Shown in pieces: positions 1 through 8,046 of a stretch of 44,745 nucleotides of DNA; positions within the stretch are counted from its first letter, which is position 1, and the number at the start of each line of letters is the position of its first letter. Source of the stretch: Solirubrobacterales bacterium (GTDB lineage Bacteria > Actinomycetota > Thermoleophilia > Solirubrobacterales > Solirubrobacteraceae); NCBI GenBank assembly GCA_019240655.1, contig JAFAXX010000041.1, positions 1 through 44,745 on the forward strand. The letters are read 5' to 3'. Made by a program: the position numbers and the translations under genes. The notes beneath the pieces were generated by a model. That model did no database searches. It was not told the origin of the DNA and saw only the letters and a program-made list of their open reading frames with translations.

Positions 1-1
1 T

Positions 2-436
2 CCGGCCGGAGCGGAGATCGCGAAGCTCTATCGCGAGCGTTTCGAGCCCGGGCGCCTGGCCGCGCCGCGGACCGCGGTCGCCGCCTGGGTCCTGTGCGCG
101 CCGAGCGACGAGGAGGCGCGCTTCCTCGCCGCGAGCAGCCGGATGACGTTCAAGCTGCTGCGCCGCGGCGAGCTGATCCCGGTGCCCCCGCCGGAGAAGG
201 CGGTCGAGTTCCTCGAGCGCGACGGCTCCGCTCAGAGCCGCCATCAGCGGCGGACGATCATCGGCACGCCGGAGAAGGTGCGCGCGGCCGTTGAGGAACT
301 CGCGCACGAGTACGGAGCCGAGGAGGTCATTGTGGTAACTATCACCCACGATCACGAGGCGCGGCGGCGCTCCTACGAGCTGCTGGCCGATGCCTTCGCC
401 CTCACCCCGCGCGAACTGGCGACGACCGGTGCCTAG
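2..436 (+). CDS. LLM class flavin-dependent monooxygenase, C-terminal part
   Basis: This is the 3' end of a gene entering from the left edge; the frame is open from base 2 and ends at TAG 434-436. The visible 144 residues begin near PAGAEIAKLYRERFEPG and include WVLCAPSDEEARFLAASS and RRTIIGTPEKVRAAVEELA. This 'I-G-T-P-E-x-V' element followed by an E-E-V-I-V strand is typical of the C-terminal helix and last beta strand of bacterial luciferase-like TIM-barrel monooxygenases, most like the MsnO8 subgroup. Such enzymes use FMN or F420 to oxidise small organic substrates; the substrate cannot be told from this part. The stop overlaps the GTG start of the next gene, so the two are probably co-transcribed. 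Confidence 0.8.
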   Translation, partial: PAGAEIAKLYRERFEPGRLAAPRTAVAAWVLCAPSDEEARFLAASSRMTFKLLRRGELIPVPPPEKAVEFLERDGSAQSRHQRRTIIGTPEKVRAAVEELAHEYGAEEVIVVTITHDHEARRRSYELLADAFALTPRELATTGA

Positions 437-818
437 CCTCCTGCGACTGCTCGTCACGTGGGTGGTCAACTGCGCCGGGCTCGCCGTCGCCGCGGCGGCG
501 ATCGCCCCGATCAGCTACGGCGATCGGCTGGGGACGCTGCTCCTGGCCAGCGCGATCCTCGGGCTGGTCAACTTCGCCGTCCGCCCGCTCGTCATTCTGC
601 TCACCCTTCCGGTGCTCATCCTCACGCTCGGGCTTGGCCTCGTGGCGGTCAATGCACTGATGCTGTGGCTGACCAGCCGGATCGTCAGCGGCTTTCACGT
701 CGGCGGGTTCTGGTCGACGGTCGGCGGCGCGATCGTGATCTGGCTGGTGAACCTGGTACTGCGGCCGTGGGCGCGCCGCGGCGCGACCGAGCGCCGGCGC
801 CGGCAAGCCGGAGCCTGA
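429..818 (+). CDS. Phage-holin-family (superfamily IV, 4-TMS) membrane protein
   Basis: A 129-residue, strongly hydrophobic protein. I chose GTG 429 because it overlaps the preceding stop (434-436) and starts just before the first membrane segment. Four segments are visible: LLVTWVVNCAGLAVAAAAI, TLLLASAILGLVNFAVRPL, LVILLTLPVLILTLGLGLV and GGAIVIWLVNLVL. The layout, including the NFAVRPL turn between segments, matches the chromosomal 'phage holin family' proteins (PF04020-like) widespread in actinobacteria and cyanobacteria. Despite the name these are usually not phage genes and their role is unknown. No lysis genes are nearby. The C-terminus is a short Arg-rich tail (RRGATERRRR). Confidence 0.75.
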   Translation: MPSLLRLLVTWVVNCAGLAVAAAAIAPISYGDRLGTLLLASAILGLVNFAVRPLVILLTLPVLILTLGLGLVAVNALMLWLTSRIVSGFHVGGFWSTVGGAIVIWLVNLVLRPWARRGATERRRRQAGA

Positions 819-857
819 GGCGACGTCCGCCCGCCTGAGACCGGACTTCCGGCCTCT

Positions 858-902
858 CAGCCGGCCCGCTCGGCGTCCGGCCTCGCCCGGACGGGCCGGC
901 TG
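858..902. terminator. Hairpin between convergent genes
   Basis: Two nested perfect stems lie between the holin-like gene and the SRPBCC gene that faces it. CAGCCGGCC (858-866) pairs with GGCCGGCTG (894-902), and CGTCCGG (874-880) pairs with CCGGACG (887-893) around a six-base loop. A seven-base bulge (867-873) sits on the left arm. There is no T tract, so this is a GC-rich terminator candidate that could serve both strands. Confidence 0.5.
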
Positions 903-962
903 ACAGTCGTCCGGCCTGGATGCCGAGCGGAGCGAGGCCCCTACCCGGTGGCCGAGGCGCGG

Positions 963-1418
963 TCAACCCGTGAGTTGCCTGACGGCGGCGGCGACGAAGC
1001 CACGCGCCAGCGAGTCGCCGATGCTCGCCACGGGCACGAAGCGGGGCACGTCCAGGTCAGCCCGTAGCTCGAGATCGATCCGCGTCTGCGTCTGGGTCTG
1101 GCGGGCGAGCCGCCAGGTGACCTCGAAGCGCTCGGGGTCGCCGGGCTCGTGCGGGATGCGCGTGAGGCGGACGAGCTCAGGACGCTCGACCGCGACCGCC
1201 AGCAGGAGCCGGAAGTCGCGGGCGATCGGCCCCTGGGCGAAGTGCAGCTTCGCCTGCACGCGCTGGGGCGGGCCGTCTGCCCCTCGCTCGAGAACCTCGA
1301 CCTGCTTTACGACCTCGGGATACCACGTCGGGTAGCCGTCGACGGCCTCGAGCAGTGCCTGCGCGCGCTCGAGCGGGGCATCGACGGAGGCGCCGGCGGT
1401 GCCTCGCAGCTCCTTCAT
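963..1418 (-). CDS. SRPBCC family protein (polyketide cyclase/START-like)
   Basis: A 151-residue protein with the START/Bet v1 helix-grip pattern: ASVDAPLERAQALLEAVDGYPTWYPEV near the N-terminus, where aromatic residues follow the first helix, then a run of beta strands (VQAKLHFAQGPIARDFRLLLAV, RFEVTWRLARQ, TRIDLELRAD) and a long C-terminal helix (SIGDSLARGFVAAAVRQL). The family binds hydrophobic ligands or acts as a cyclase-like scaffold. No catalytic residues can be assigned. It lies 25 bp downstream of the membrane protein at 1444-1863 on the same strand and is probably co-transcribed with it. Confidence 0.75.
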   Translation of the reverse strand: MKELRGTAGASVDAPLERAQALLEAVDGYPTWYPEVVKQVEVLERGADGPPQRVQAKLHFAQGPIARDFRLLLAVAVERPELVRLTRIPHEPGDPERFEVTWRLARQTQTQTRIDLELRADLDVPRFVPVASIGDSLARGFVAAAVRQLTG

Positions 1419-1443
1419 CGCGGCGCCGGCTGGAGCGAGCGGC

Positions 1444-1863
1444 TCAGAGCTGTCGCGAGGACCACAGAATCGCCGAGAGGATCACGCTGACCCCCGCGAC
1501 AACGAGGCCGATGATCCAGCCCTGCACGGTGCTCGAGACGAGGATCGCCCCGAGCGCGACGCCGATCCCGACGATCCCGGCGGTGGCGACGAGACGGACG
1601 AGCAGGCGCTCGAGCCCGAACCGGCGGCGCTCACGCCCCGGCAGCATGTTGCGCTCGTCCCCGCGGTCGCGCCGTCCACGGCGGCCGGTTCGCGCGGGCT
1701 CGGCGAGCTCGCCGCTCGCCGCGGCGGATTGGCCGGCCGGCGCGGCGGACTCGCCGGTGCTCGCGGTGGACTCGGCGGCAGGGTCGGGGGGGTAGCCGGA
1801 GGCGGCGACGTCGCTCGGTGCACTGGGCTCGCGGCGCTCGCGAAACTCTCTGTCAGGAGTCAT
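1444..1863 (-). CDS. Membrane protein with Pro/Ala-rich N-terminal region
   Basis: I do not recognise a named family. From ATG 1863 the protein has 139 residues: a polar, disordered N-terminal half (MTPDREFRERREPSAPSD..., many P, A, S, E), a basic patch (GRRGRRDRGDERNMLPGRER), then two hydrophobic segments, RLVATAGIVGIGVALGAIL and GWIIGLVVAGVSVILSAILW, that should form a hairpin in the membrane with the long tail cytoplasmic. An upstream in-frame ATG at 1899 exists, but the start at 1863 sits six bases after a -10 element (see the promoter entry), which favours a leaderless transcript from 1863. Confidence 0.6.
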   Translation of the reverse strand: MTPDREFRERREPSAPSDVAASGYPPDPAAESTASTGESAAPAGQSAAASGELAEPARTGRRGRRDRGDERNMLPGRERRRFGLERLLVRLVATAGIVGIGVALGAILVSSTVQGWIIGLVVAGVSVILSAILWSSRQL

Positions 1864-1869
1864 ACGATC

Positions 1870-1898
1870 ATTGTCCCCCCCAACTCGCGGGCGAAACA
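1870..1898 (-). promoter_or_regulatory. Predicted promoter of the membrane-protein/SRPBCC operon (leaderless)
   Basis: On the minus strand, TTGTTT (1898-1893), a 17-base spacer and GACAAT (1875-1870) are followed after six bases by the ATG at 1863. This -10 to start spacing places the transcription start at or within a base or two of the ATG. The match to consensus is moderate in both boxes. Confidence 0.45.
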
Positions 1899-1987
1899 AT
1901 GTTCGCCTCGATGGGCGGAAACAGTGTCGCTTTGCCCGCCCTCGCGGCGGGTAGTCGCAGCGGCGTGCGATTCTGCCAGCGATCGGC

Positions 1988-3090
1988 TTGAGGGTGGCGG
2001 TCAGCGCCAGCGACGTTCGCCGCCTCGCCGCGCAGCGGCTCGGGTTCGAGTCGCTGCGGCCGGGTCAGCTCGAGGGCGTGCAGTCCGTGCTGGCAGGGCG
2101 CGACACGCTGTGCATCATGTCGACGGGGTCGGGCAAGTCGGCCATCTACCAGCTCGCCGGCATGCTGCAGCGCGGTCCGACCGTCGTGATCTCGCCGCTG
2201 ATCGCGCTGCAGCGAGACCAGGTCGAGGCGATCGACGGCGAGGGCGACGGCGAGGACGGCGCGCCCGAGGCGGCGCTGCTCAACTCGACGCTGAGCGAGC
2301 GCGCGCGCGAGGAGGTGCTCGAGGAGGCGGAGGAGGGCGAGGTCGAGTTCCTGCTGCTGGCGCCCGAGCAGCTCGTGCGCGAGGATGTGCTCGCCGATCT
2401 GCGGCGTGCGCAGCCGTCGTTGCTCGTGGTCGACGAGGCGCACTGCGTCTCGGAGTAGGGCCACGACTTCCGCCCGGACTACATGAAGCTGGCCGGCGCG
2501 ATCGAGGCGATCGGCCGCCCCACGGTGCTCGCGCTCACCGCCACCGCGGCTCCGCCGGTTCGCGCGGACATCGTCTCGACCCTGGAGCTCCGCGACGCCG
2601 CGGTAATCGTCCGCGGGTTCGACCGGCCGAACATCCACCTGGCGGTCGAGCGGTTCGTGGACGACGGGCACAAGCATCGCGCCGTCATCGATGCCGTGGC
2701 CGCGGCCGAGCCGCCGGGGATCGTCTACGTGGCGGCCCAGCGGGCATGCACCGAGCTCGCCGGCGAGCTGGTCGAGCGGGGCGTGCAGGCTTGCCCGTAC
2801 CACGGTGGGATGGCGGCAGGCCGTCGGGATCGGGTCCAGGAGCGCTTCATGTCCGATCAGGGCTGCGACGTCGTCGCGGCGACGATCGGGGCTTGGGCGC
2901 GCCGTCCGAGGCCGAGGACCCGACCGGGCTGTCGCTGGGCGACCGCGTGACGCACGCCAAGTGGGGCGCGGGGACGGTCGGCCAGGTCGAAGACGGGCAG
3001 GTCACGGTTGTGTTCGACACGGTCGGCTACCGCACGCTGGACGCGTCGCTGGTGGCCGAGCGGGGGTTGCTCGAGCGGCTCGCGGAGTGA
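1988..3090 (+). pseudogene. recQ: Decayed RecQ-family DNA helicase
   Basis: The N-terminal part is a clear RecQ helicase: LGFESLRPGQLEGVQSVLAG (motif 0), STGSGKSAIYQ (motif I), VISPLIALQRDQ (Ia) and VVDEAHCVSE (motif II). Motif II should continue W-GHDFRPDY, but the Trp codon is TAG (2456-2458). The same frame continues as GHDFRPDYMKLAGAI and LALTATAAPPVR (motif III) through FDRPNIHLAVERF to RFMSDQGCDVVAATI (start of motif V), then breaks at about 2890. The rest of motif V, motif VI (the Arg finger), the zinc region and most of the winged helix are missing. The last part resumes in a different frame as LSLGDRVTHAKWGAGTVGQVE up to TGA 3088-3090, the usual RecQ C-terminal beta-barrel tail. One nonsense codon plus a deletion with a frame change make this a pseudogene. 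Confidence 0.85.
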
Positions 3091-3168
3091 CGGTGGCGCG
3101 CCGGTCGCGGCGCCCGGGCTCGCGAGGCCGAGCGGCCCCAGAGCGCCTCGCCCGCGGAATGCGTCGGA

Positions 3169-4092
3169 TCAGAAGACGATGACCGCGCGCCCTCGCAGGC
3201 CGCCGGCGTCCATGACCCGCTGGGCCTCGCCCGCCTGCTCGGGCGGGTACTCGCGTGCGACGCGAAGCTGGAGCCGGCCGTCGGAGGCGAGCCGGCGAAG
3301 CTCCTCGAGCCATTCCGTGCGCTCGAGCACCGCGGCCACCATCACGGCGTGGACGGTGATGCCGCGCTCGGCCTCGCCCTCCCACCCTCGTACGGCGACC
3401 ATCCCGCCGCCGTCGCGGATGGCCGGGAAGGCCTGGCGGCCCAGCAGCGCGGTGTCGTAGAGGCCGTCGACCCCATCGGGGGCGAGCGCGCGGATCGCCT
3501 CGTTGAACCTCTCACCCCGCGGGACGACCTCGTCCGCACCGAAGCTTCGCACGAGGCCGTCGTCCTCTGGCTTGGCGTCGGCGATCACCCGCAGGCCTCG
3601 CTCCTTGGCCAGCGGGATCACGTAGGAGCCGAGGAGGCCGGCCCCGCCGCTGACGGCCAGCGTCTGTCCGTGGCTCAGCCCGAGCATCTCGAGGCCCCGC
3701 ATGGCGGTGAGGCCGTTCATCGGCAGCGTCGCCGCCTGCGGCAGGGTGGCTCCGTCGGGAATCGGCGCGACCGAGGCGGCGGGGACGACGATCATCTCGG
3801 CCTGGGCTCCGCCCTCCGGACGGCGGGGGCTGACCGCCGCCATCACCTCTTCGCCCGCCCGCAGGCGGTCGACCCCGGCCCCGACCGAGTCGACGACGCC
3901 GGCGGCGTCCATCCCCGGGATCCACGGGGGCTCGCCGGCGCCTCCGCGCTGGCGCAGGCCGACGTCGGTCGGGTTCACCGCCGCCGCCTTCACGGCGATC
4001 CGGATCCCGTTCTCACCCGGTTCAGGGACAGGCAGGTCGGCGAGCTGGAGAACTTCCGGTCCGCCGGGCTCGGTGATCACGACGGCGCGCAT
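3169..4092 (-). CDS. NADP-dependent quinone oxidoreductase-type MDR protein
   Basis: A 307-residue zinc-independent medium-chain dehydrogenase/reductase. Visible are the opening MRAVVITEPGGPEVLQLADLP, the GroES-like domain (VKAAAVNPTDVGLRQRGG, PGMDAAGVVDSVGAGVDRL) and the Rossmann domain (LAVSGGAGLLGSYVIPLAKE, then FGADEVVPRGE). The usual zinc ligands of alcohol dehydrogenases are absent, as in zeta-crystallin and QOR. These enzymes reduce quinones or alpha,beta-unsaturated carbonyls with NADPH. It is convergent with the recQ pseudogene (78 bp apart), with 106 bp of apparently empty sequence upstream before the thioesterase gene. Confidence 0.85.
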   Translation of the reverse strand: MRAVVITEPGGPEVLQLADLPVPEPGENGIRIAVKAAAVNPTDVGLRQRGGAGEPPWIPGMDAAGVVDSVGAGVDRLRAGEEVMAAVSPRRPEGGAQAEMIVVPAASVAPIPDGATLPQAATLPMNGLTAMRGLEMLGLSHGQTLAVSGGAGLLGSYVIPLAKERGLRVIADAKPEDDGLVRSFGADEVVPRGERFNEAIRALAPDGVDGLYDTALLGRQAFPAIRDGGGMVAVRGWEGEAERGITVHAVMVAAVLERTEWLEELRRLASDGRLQLRVAREYPPEQAGEAQRVMDAGGLRGRAVIVF

Positions 4093-4198
4093 CGGGCGCG
4101 CACGCTACCAAAGGCACGGCGCCCGACGTACCAGCGCCGGGACGCAATCGCTCTGCGGACGCGCGAAGGAGCCGCTAAGCCGTCAGCCCCGGCCGCCG

Positions 4199-4966
4199 CT
4201 ACGTCTCCAGCGACGAGATGACCAGCGAGGCGTGCGTCTCCCCGTCCGGGTCGACGATCCAGCGACGCTCGCCGGCGCAGAGCACGAGCTTTTGCCCCGG
4301 CTGAGCCGGCGCACGGAACTCCATCTCGACGTCGATCCGACCGGGCTCCTCGGTTCCGAGCAGCTCCTCCTCGAGCGGCTCCCAGTACGCGGCGTTGTTG
4401 ATGTGGGCGGCGAGGTCGCATTCGGTCTCGCGGAACGTCCAGCCGAAACTCCGCCCGCCGCCATCCGGCGGTGATGCCGGATGGCGCAGCCGGGCGGTCA
4501 CCCGCCGCTCTCCGGCGGCCTCACCGTAGACGGCGAGTTCGTCCCGGGTGAGCGGGAAAGGCCGGCGCCCCTCTGGGTGCAGATGCACCCACAGGGTGAC
4601 TGCCTCGACGTCGCCCTCGCCATCGCCAACGCCGGTGATCGTGGTCCGCCGCTCCGCCCACATCCGCCCGAGCCCGCTGCAGAACGTCGCGGCCTCGAAG
4701 CGCTCGCCGAAACGGGGAAAGCGCTCCACGCGCAGGCGAGTGCGCCGCACCACCCAGACCGCGCGATCCGCCACCCCGGCGTCGTCCACGTCGGCGTAGG
4801 CGACGTCCTGGATCCAGCGGGCCACGGCGTCGAGGCGGGCGCGGCCCGACGGAGAGCAGTCGGCCAGACCGACGCGCCCCGGCTGGCGGAACACCCGCCC
4901 GGCCGCGGGAGCGGGGACGAGCTTTGTGAGCGCACCGGTATGCACCGACCAGAGGCTACGGGTCAC
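4199..4966 (-). CDS. Acyl-ACP thioesterase-like double hotdog protein
   Basis: From GTG 4966 the protein has 255 residues. The start is supported by a GGGGGAG element just upstream; the frame extends further but over the neighbouring GDPD gene. It shows the two-hotdog layout of FatA-type thioesterases: an N-terminal RVFRQPGRVGLADCSPSGRARL followed by ARWIQDVAYADVDDAG, and a second hotdog with CDLAAHINNAAYWEPLEEEL, the D-x-x-x-H-x-N-N...E pattern that carries the catalytic residues. The enzyme would hydrolyse acyl-ACP or acyl-CoA to free fatty acid in the cytoplasm. It is the last gene of a three-gene operon with SRPBCC and GDPD genes, which suggests lipid turnover. Confidence 0.8.
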   Translation of the reverse strand: MTRSLWSVHTGALTKLVPAPAAGRVFRQPGRVGLADCSPSGRARLDAVARWIQDVAYADVDDAGVADRAVWVVRRTRLRVERFPRFGERFEAATFCSGLGRMWAERRTTITGVGDGEGDVEAVTLWVHLHPEGRRPFPLTRDELAVYGEAAGERRVTARLRHPASPPDGGGRSFGWTFRETECDLAAHINNAAYWEPLEEELLGTEEPGRIDVEMEFRAPAQPGQKLVLCAGERRWIVDPDGETHASLVISSLET

Positions 4967-4994
4967 CGTGCTCCCCCGTGTTGCCCGGACGGAG

Positions 4995-5648
4995 TCAGCT
5001 GAACAGCCGGGGGTCGGCGGTCGTGATCCCGTGCACACCCAGCTGCCGCAGGCGCTCGATGGCGGGCCGCTCGTTGACCGTCCATGCGTAGAGCAGCCCG
5101 CCGCGAGAGCCAACCTCATCCAGCAGGCGACCGTCGACGAGCCGATGCTGGGCCATCAGCGCGTCCCAGCGCCGAGACGCCAGGCCCGCCAGCACCGCCC
5201 CACGCCAATCGCGCCAGTGCCGGCTGCGCCGGGCAACGCGGCCACCGATCGAGATCCCAACTCGCACCCCGGGCTCGAACGCCCGGCTGCGGTCGAGCAC
5301 CTCGGGCACCTGCGAGGAGATGAGTGCCCGCTCGAGCAGGCCGAATCGCCGCAGCCCTTCGATCAGCACCGCCTCGCAGCCGACGTGCTTGACGTCGACG
5401 TTCAGCTCGAGACCGCGAAAGCGGCGGCTCGCGAGGTGCTGCAGGGCGTCGATCAGGCGCACGCGCTCCCCGGTACGGGCGTGGAGCAGGGTGTGGGCCA
5501 GGACAAGCTCGCCGCGGCCGGCTCGGACGTCGAACTCGACCATGTCCACGCCGAGCTCCTGCGCGGCGTCGAAGGAGGCGAGCGTGTTGGCGGGCGCCAC
5601 CGCGCTCGCGCCGCCGTGGCCGATCCGCTGACACGACTGGCCGCTCAC
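4995..5648 (-). CDS. Glycerophosphodiester phosphodiesterase family protein
   Basis: From GTG 5648, which overlaps the upstream stop in GTGA, the protein has 217 residues. GDPD features are IGHGGASAVAPANTLASF, MVEFDVRAGRGELVLAH, FRGLELNVDVKH, ALISSQVPEVL and the end WTVNERPAIERLRQLGVHGITTADP. The family cleaves glycerophosphodiesters to sn-glycerol 3-phosphate and an alcohol using a metal-bound TIM barrel. Here the usual H-R-G...P-E-N-T start is H-G-G...P-A-N-T, so the Arg and the metal-binding Glu are replaced, whereas the E-x-D pair and the later His are kept. Activity on standard substrates is therefore uncertain. No signal peptide is seen. Confidence 0.8.
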   Translation of the reverse strand: MSGQSCQRIGHGGASAVAPANTLASFDAAQELGVDMVEFDVRAGRGELVLAHTLLHARTGERVRLIDALQHLASRRFRGLELNVDVKHVGCEAVLIEGLRRFGLLERALISSQVPEVLDRSRAFEPGVRVGISIGGRVARRSRHWRDWRGAVLAGLASRRWDALMAQHRLVDGRLLDEVGSRGGLLYAWTVNERPAIERLRQLGVHGITTADPRLFS

Positions 5649-6094
5649 GCCGGCCCCGAGGGCGCCTCCAGCGCCGTGTCGAGGCGCGTCAGCACCTCGC
5701 CGTAGATGCGGCGCAGGCCGAGCGGCGCGAACAGGCGCTCGAACACGCCGCCGATCCCCCCTCCCCCCTGCCAGGTTGCCTCCAGGGTGACCGTGCTGCC
5801 GCTGCCCCGAGGAGCCACCCGCCACATGCTCTCGAACGACGAAAACTCGTCGCGCTCGCGCAGGGAGCCGTCGACGTCCTCCACGTGCAGACGGTAATCG
5901 CGCTCACGGCCACCGGCGGCAAAGTGGTAGGCAAAGACAGTTCCGGCGCCCTCGCCACCCTGCTCCACGCGGTACGCCGAGTAGTTGTCGGTCAGGATCT
6001 GTGGACGGCGCCTACGGTAGTCGCGCAGGAACTCCAGCACGCGGCCCGGCGGGGCGTCCACGACCTTGCTCGCGTTGGCCTTCACCTTCGCCAT
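5645..6094 (-). CDS. SRPBCC family protein
   Basis: A 149-residue helix-grip protein: KANASKVVDAPPGRVLEFLRDYRRRRPQIL at the N-terminus, a central antiparallel sheet (GAGTVFAYHFAAGG, RDYRLHVEDVDG, GSTVTLEATWQG) and a C-terminal helix (LRRIYGEVLTRLDTALEA). It resembles polyketide-cyclase/dehydrase-type lipid-binding proteins. It is the first gene of an operon with the GDPD gene (four-base overlap) and the thioesterase, so a lipid ligand is a reasonable guess. The start ATG 6094 is divergent from the MDR gene at 6187 across a 92-base gap. Confidence 0.75.
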   Translation of the reverse strand: MAKVKANASKVVDAPPGRVLEFLRDYRRRRPQILTDNYSAYRVEQGGEGAGTVFAYHFAAGGRERDYRLHVEDVDGSLRERDEFSSFESMWRVAPRGSGSTVTLEATWQGGGGIGGVFERLFAPLGLRRIYGEVLTRLDTALEAPSGPA

Positions 6095-6186
6095 CGGGCC
6101 TATTTTGTCAAGGCGCCAACCCGGCGAGAGCGCGCCACGGGAGGGCGGGGCGCCTACCCGCGGCTTCGGTCAGGCATGATTCGCCC

Positions 6187-7152
6187 ATGCTCGCCGCCTT
6201 CGCCGTCGACTTCGACCGCGACGATCCACTCCGGGCGCTCCGGATCGACGAGCGCCCGGAGCCCGAAGTCCCCGCAGGCTGGACCACGGTGAGCGTCCGC
6301 GCCGCCGCGCTGAACCACCACGACCTGTGGTCGCTGCGCGGGGTCGGGCTCCGGCGGGAGAACCTGCCGATGATCCTCGGCTGCGACGCCGCCGGAGTGG
6401 ACGACGACGACAACGAGGTGATCGTCCATTCGGTGATCTCCGACGACGCCTGGCAAGGCGACGAGACGTTCGATCCGCGCCGCTCACTGCTCTCCGAGCG
6501 CCACCAGGGAACCTTCGCCCAGCGCGTGGCGGCACCTCGGCGCAACCTCGTGCGCAAGCCGCCGGCGCTGTCCTTCGAAGAGGCGGCCTGCCTTCCGACG
6601 GCCTGGCTGACGGCCTACCGCATGCTGTTCACGCGCGGGCGCGTGGTCCCCGGCATGACGATCCTCGTGCAGGGCGCGACGGGCGGCGTCGCGACCGCGC
6701 TGACCGTGCTGGCCAGCCGTTGCGGCATCCGGGTGTGGGTCACCGGCCGCTCCGAGCGCAAGCGAGAGCAGGCCGTCGCGCTCGGCGCCGATCAGGCTTT
6801 CGAGCCGGGGGCGAGGCTGCCCGAGCGCGTGGACGCGGTGATGGAGACGACCGGCGAGGCGACCTGGTCGCATTCGATCAGGGCGCTCAAACCGGGCGGA
6901 ACGCTTGTCGTCTCCGGCGCCACGACCGGCGACGGCCCGCCGGCCGAGCTGACCCGGGTGTTCTTCCTGCAGCTGTCGGTAATCGGGTCCACCATGGGCA
7001 CCCGCGACGAGCTCGAGCGGCTCGCCCGGCTATGCGTCGACAAGGGCATTCGGCCGGCGATCGACACCACGCTGCCGCTAGCCGATGCCCGCCAAGGCTT
7101 CGAGACGATGCTGAACGGCGAGGTCGTCGGGAAGGTCGTCTTCACGCCGTAG
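6187..7152 (+). CDS. Zinc-binding-dehydrogenase-type MDR oxidoreductase
   Basis: A 321-residue medium-chain dehydrogenase. The GroES-like part has TTVSVRAAALNHHDLWSLRG and PMILGCDAAGVDDDDNEVIV; the cofactor domain has ILVQGATGGVATALTVLASR (Rossmann glycine motif), VTGRSERKREQAVALGAD, and ends GFETMLNGEVVGKVVFTP. The conserved ASN-HHD-W in the first domain is typical of the subgroup that acts on quinones or aldehydes. ATG 6187 is preceded by CATGAT-N6, possibly a weak leaderless -10 box. It ends nine bases from the convergent LysR gene, whose product could plausibly regulate it. Confidence 0.85.
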   Translation: MLAAFAVDFDRDDPLRALRIDERPEPEVPAGWTTVSVRAAALNHHDLWSLRGVGLRRENLPMILGCDAAGVDDDDNEVIVHSVISDDAWQGDETFDPRRSLLSERHQGTFAQRVAAPRRNLVRKPPALSFEEAACLPTAWLTAYRMLFTRGRVVPGMTILVQGATGGVATALTVLASRCGIRVWVTGRSERKREQAVALGADQAFEPGARLPERVDAVMETTGEATWSHSIRALKPGGTLVVSGATTGDGPPAELTRVFFLQLSVIGSTMGTRDELERLARLCVDKGIRPAIDTTLPLADARQGFETMLNGEVVGKVVFTP

Positions 7153-7161
7153 CGGCGGGCG

Positions 7162-8046
7162 TCAGCCATAGGTGGCGCGGGCGACGGCCAGGAACTCCGC
7201 GGCCGCGGGCGAGTGGCGGCGCCCTTCCCGCCACGCCAGCGTGATGTCGCGCGCGAGTGACGGGTCGGTGAGGGTGGCGACGGCGACCTCGGGAGCGGTG
7301 CTGACGGCATCCGACCGGGGCAGGATCGCGACTCCCATGCCGCGGGCGACCAGCCGGCGGATCCGCAGGCTCTCGTTCGACTCCAGGGTCACCCGAGGCT
7401 CGAACCCCGCCTGCCCCGCCGCCCACTCCAGCAGTTCGCGCATCCGCGCCCCGTCCCGGAAGGCGATGAACTCCTCTCCGGCGAGGTCGCCCATGCGCAC
7501 CCGCTCACGCCCGGCCAGGCGATGAGCGGGCGGCAGAATCACCGCGATCTCCTCGGACACGAGTTGGTGGCATCCCAGGCCGTGCTTCTCGACGCGCTCG
7601 GTCACCGACAAGAAGGCGAGATCGAGCTCGTCGACTCGGAGCATCTCGGCCAGTTCCTCGCTGGACTGCTCTCGCACCGTCAGCTCGACGTCCGGATAGC
7701 GCTCGTGGAAGATGGCCAGCACGAGCGAGAGGTCGACCGGCCCCATAGTGTGCATCGCCCCGACGCTCACGTGTCCGGTGTGCAGGCCGCGCAATGCCTG
7801 TAGCTCGGTGCTCGCAGCGTCGAGCTCGGCCAGGATCCGCCGCGCCCGGCCGACCAGCAGCTCGCCGGCATCGGTGATCGCCACCCGCCTCGTCGTGCGC
7901 TCCACGAGCGCCAGGCCGACCTCGTCCTCGAGCCGGCGGATCTGCTGTGAGAGCGCCGGCTGGGCGATGTGCTCGCGAGCGGCGGCACGGGTGAAGTGGC
8001 GCTCCTCGGCGAGCGCGACGAGATACCTCAGCTGGCTCAGCTCCAT
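7162..8046 (-). CDS. LysR-family transcriptional regulator
   Basis: A 294-residue LTTR. The N-terminal winged helix reads MELSQLRYLVALAEERHFTR, AAREHIAQPALSQQIRRLE and VERTTRRVAITDAGELLVGR; the effector domain starts near GHVSVGAMHTMGPVDLSLVL and includes DLAFLSV and LVARGMGVAILPRSDA. I chose ATG 8046 (two codons inside a TTG alternative at 8052) because MELSQLRYL is the family's usual beginning. The start codon overlaps a 15-base dyad with a T-N11-A core, the classic LysR binding pattern, so autorepression is likely. The nearest candidate target is the convergent MDR gene; no divergent target is present. Confidence 0.92.
   Translation of the reverse strand: MELSQLRYLVALAEERHFTRAAAREHIAQPALSQQIRRLEDEVGLALVERTTRRVAITDAGELLVGRARRILAELDAASTELQALRGLHTGHVSVGAMHTMGPVDLSLVLAIFHERYPDVELTVREQSSEELAEMLRVDELDLAFLSVTERVEKHGLGCHQLVSEEIAVILPPAHRLAGRERVRMGDLAGEEFIAFRDGARMRELLEWAAGQAGFEPRVTLESNESLRIRRLVARGMGVAILPRSDAVSTAPEVAVATLTDPSLARDITLAWREGRRHSPAAAEFLAVARATYG

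Noticed and set aside
429-818. Prophage lysis gene
   Set aside because: The protein belongs to the chromosomal holin-like superfamily; no endolysin, structural or integrase gene is near.
1399-3090. A 563-residue plus-strand open frame
   Set aside because: Most of it is an Arg-rich shadow of the SRPBCC, membrane-protein and recQ regions. Only its last 45 or so residues are real, as the displaced C-terminus of the recQ pseudogene.
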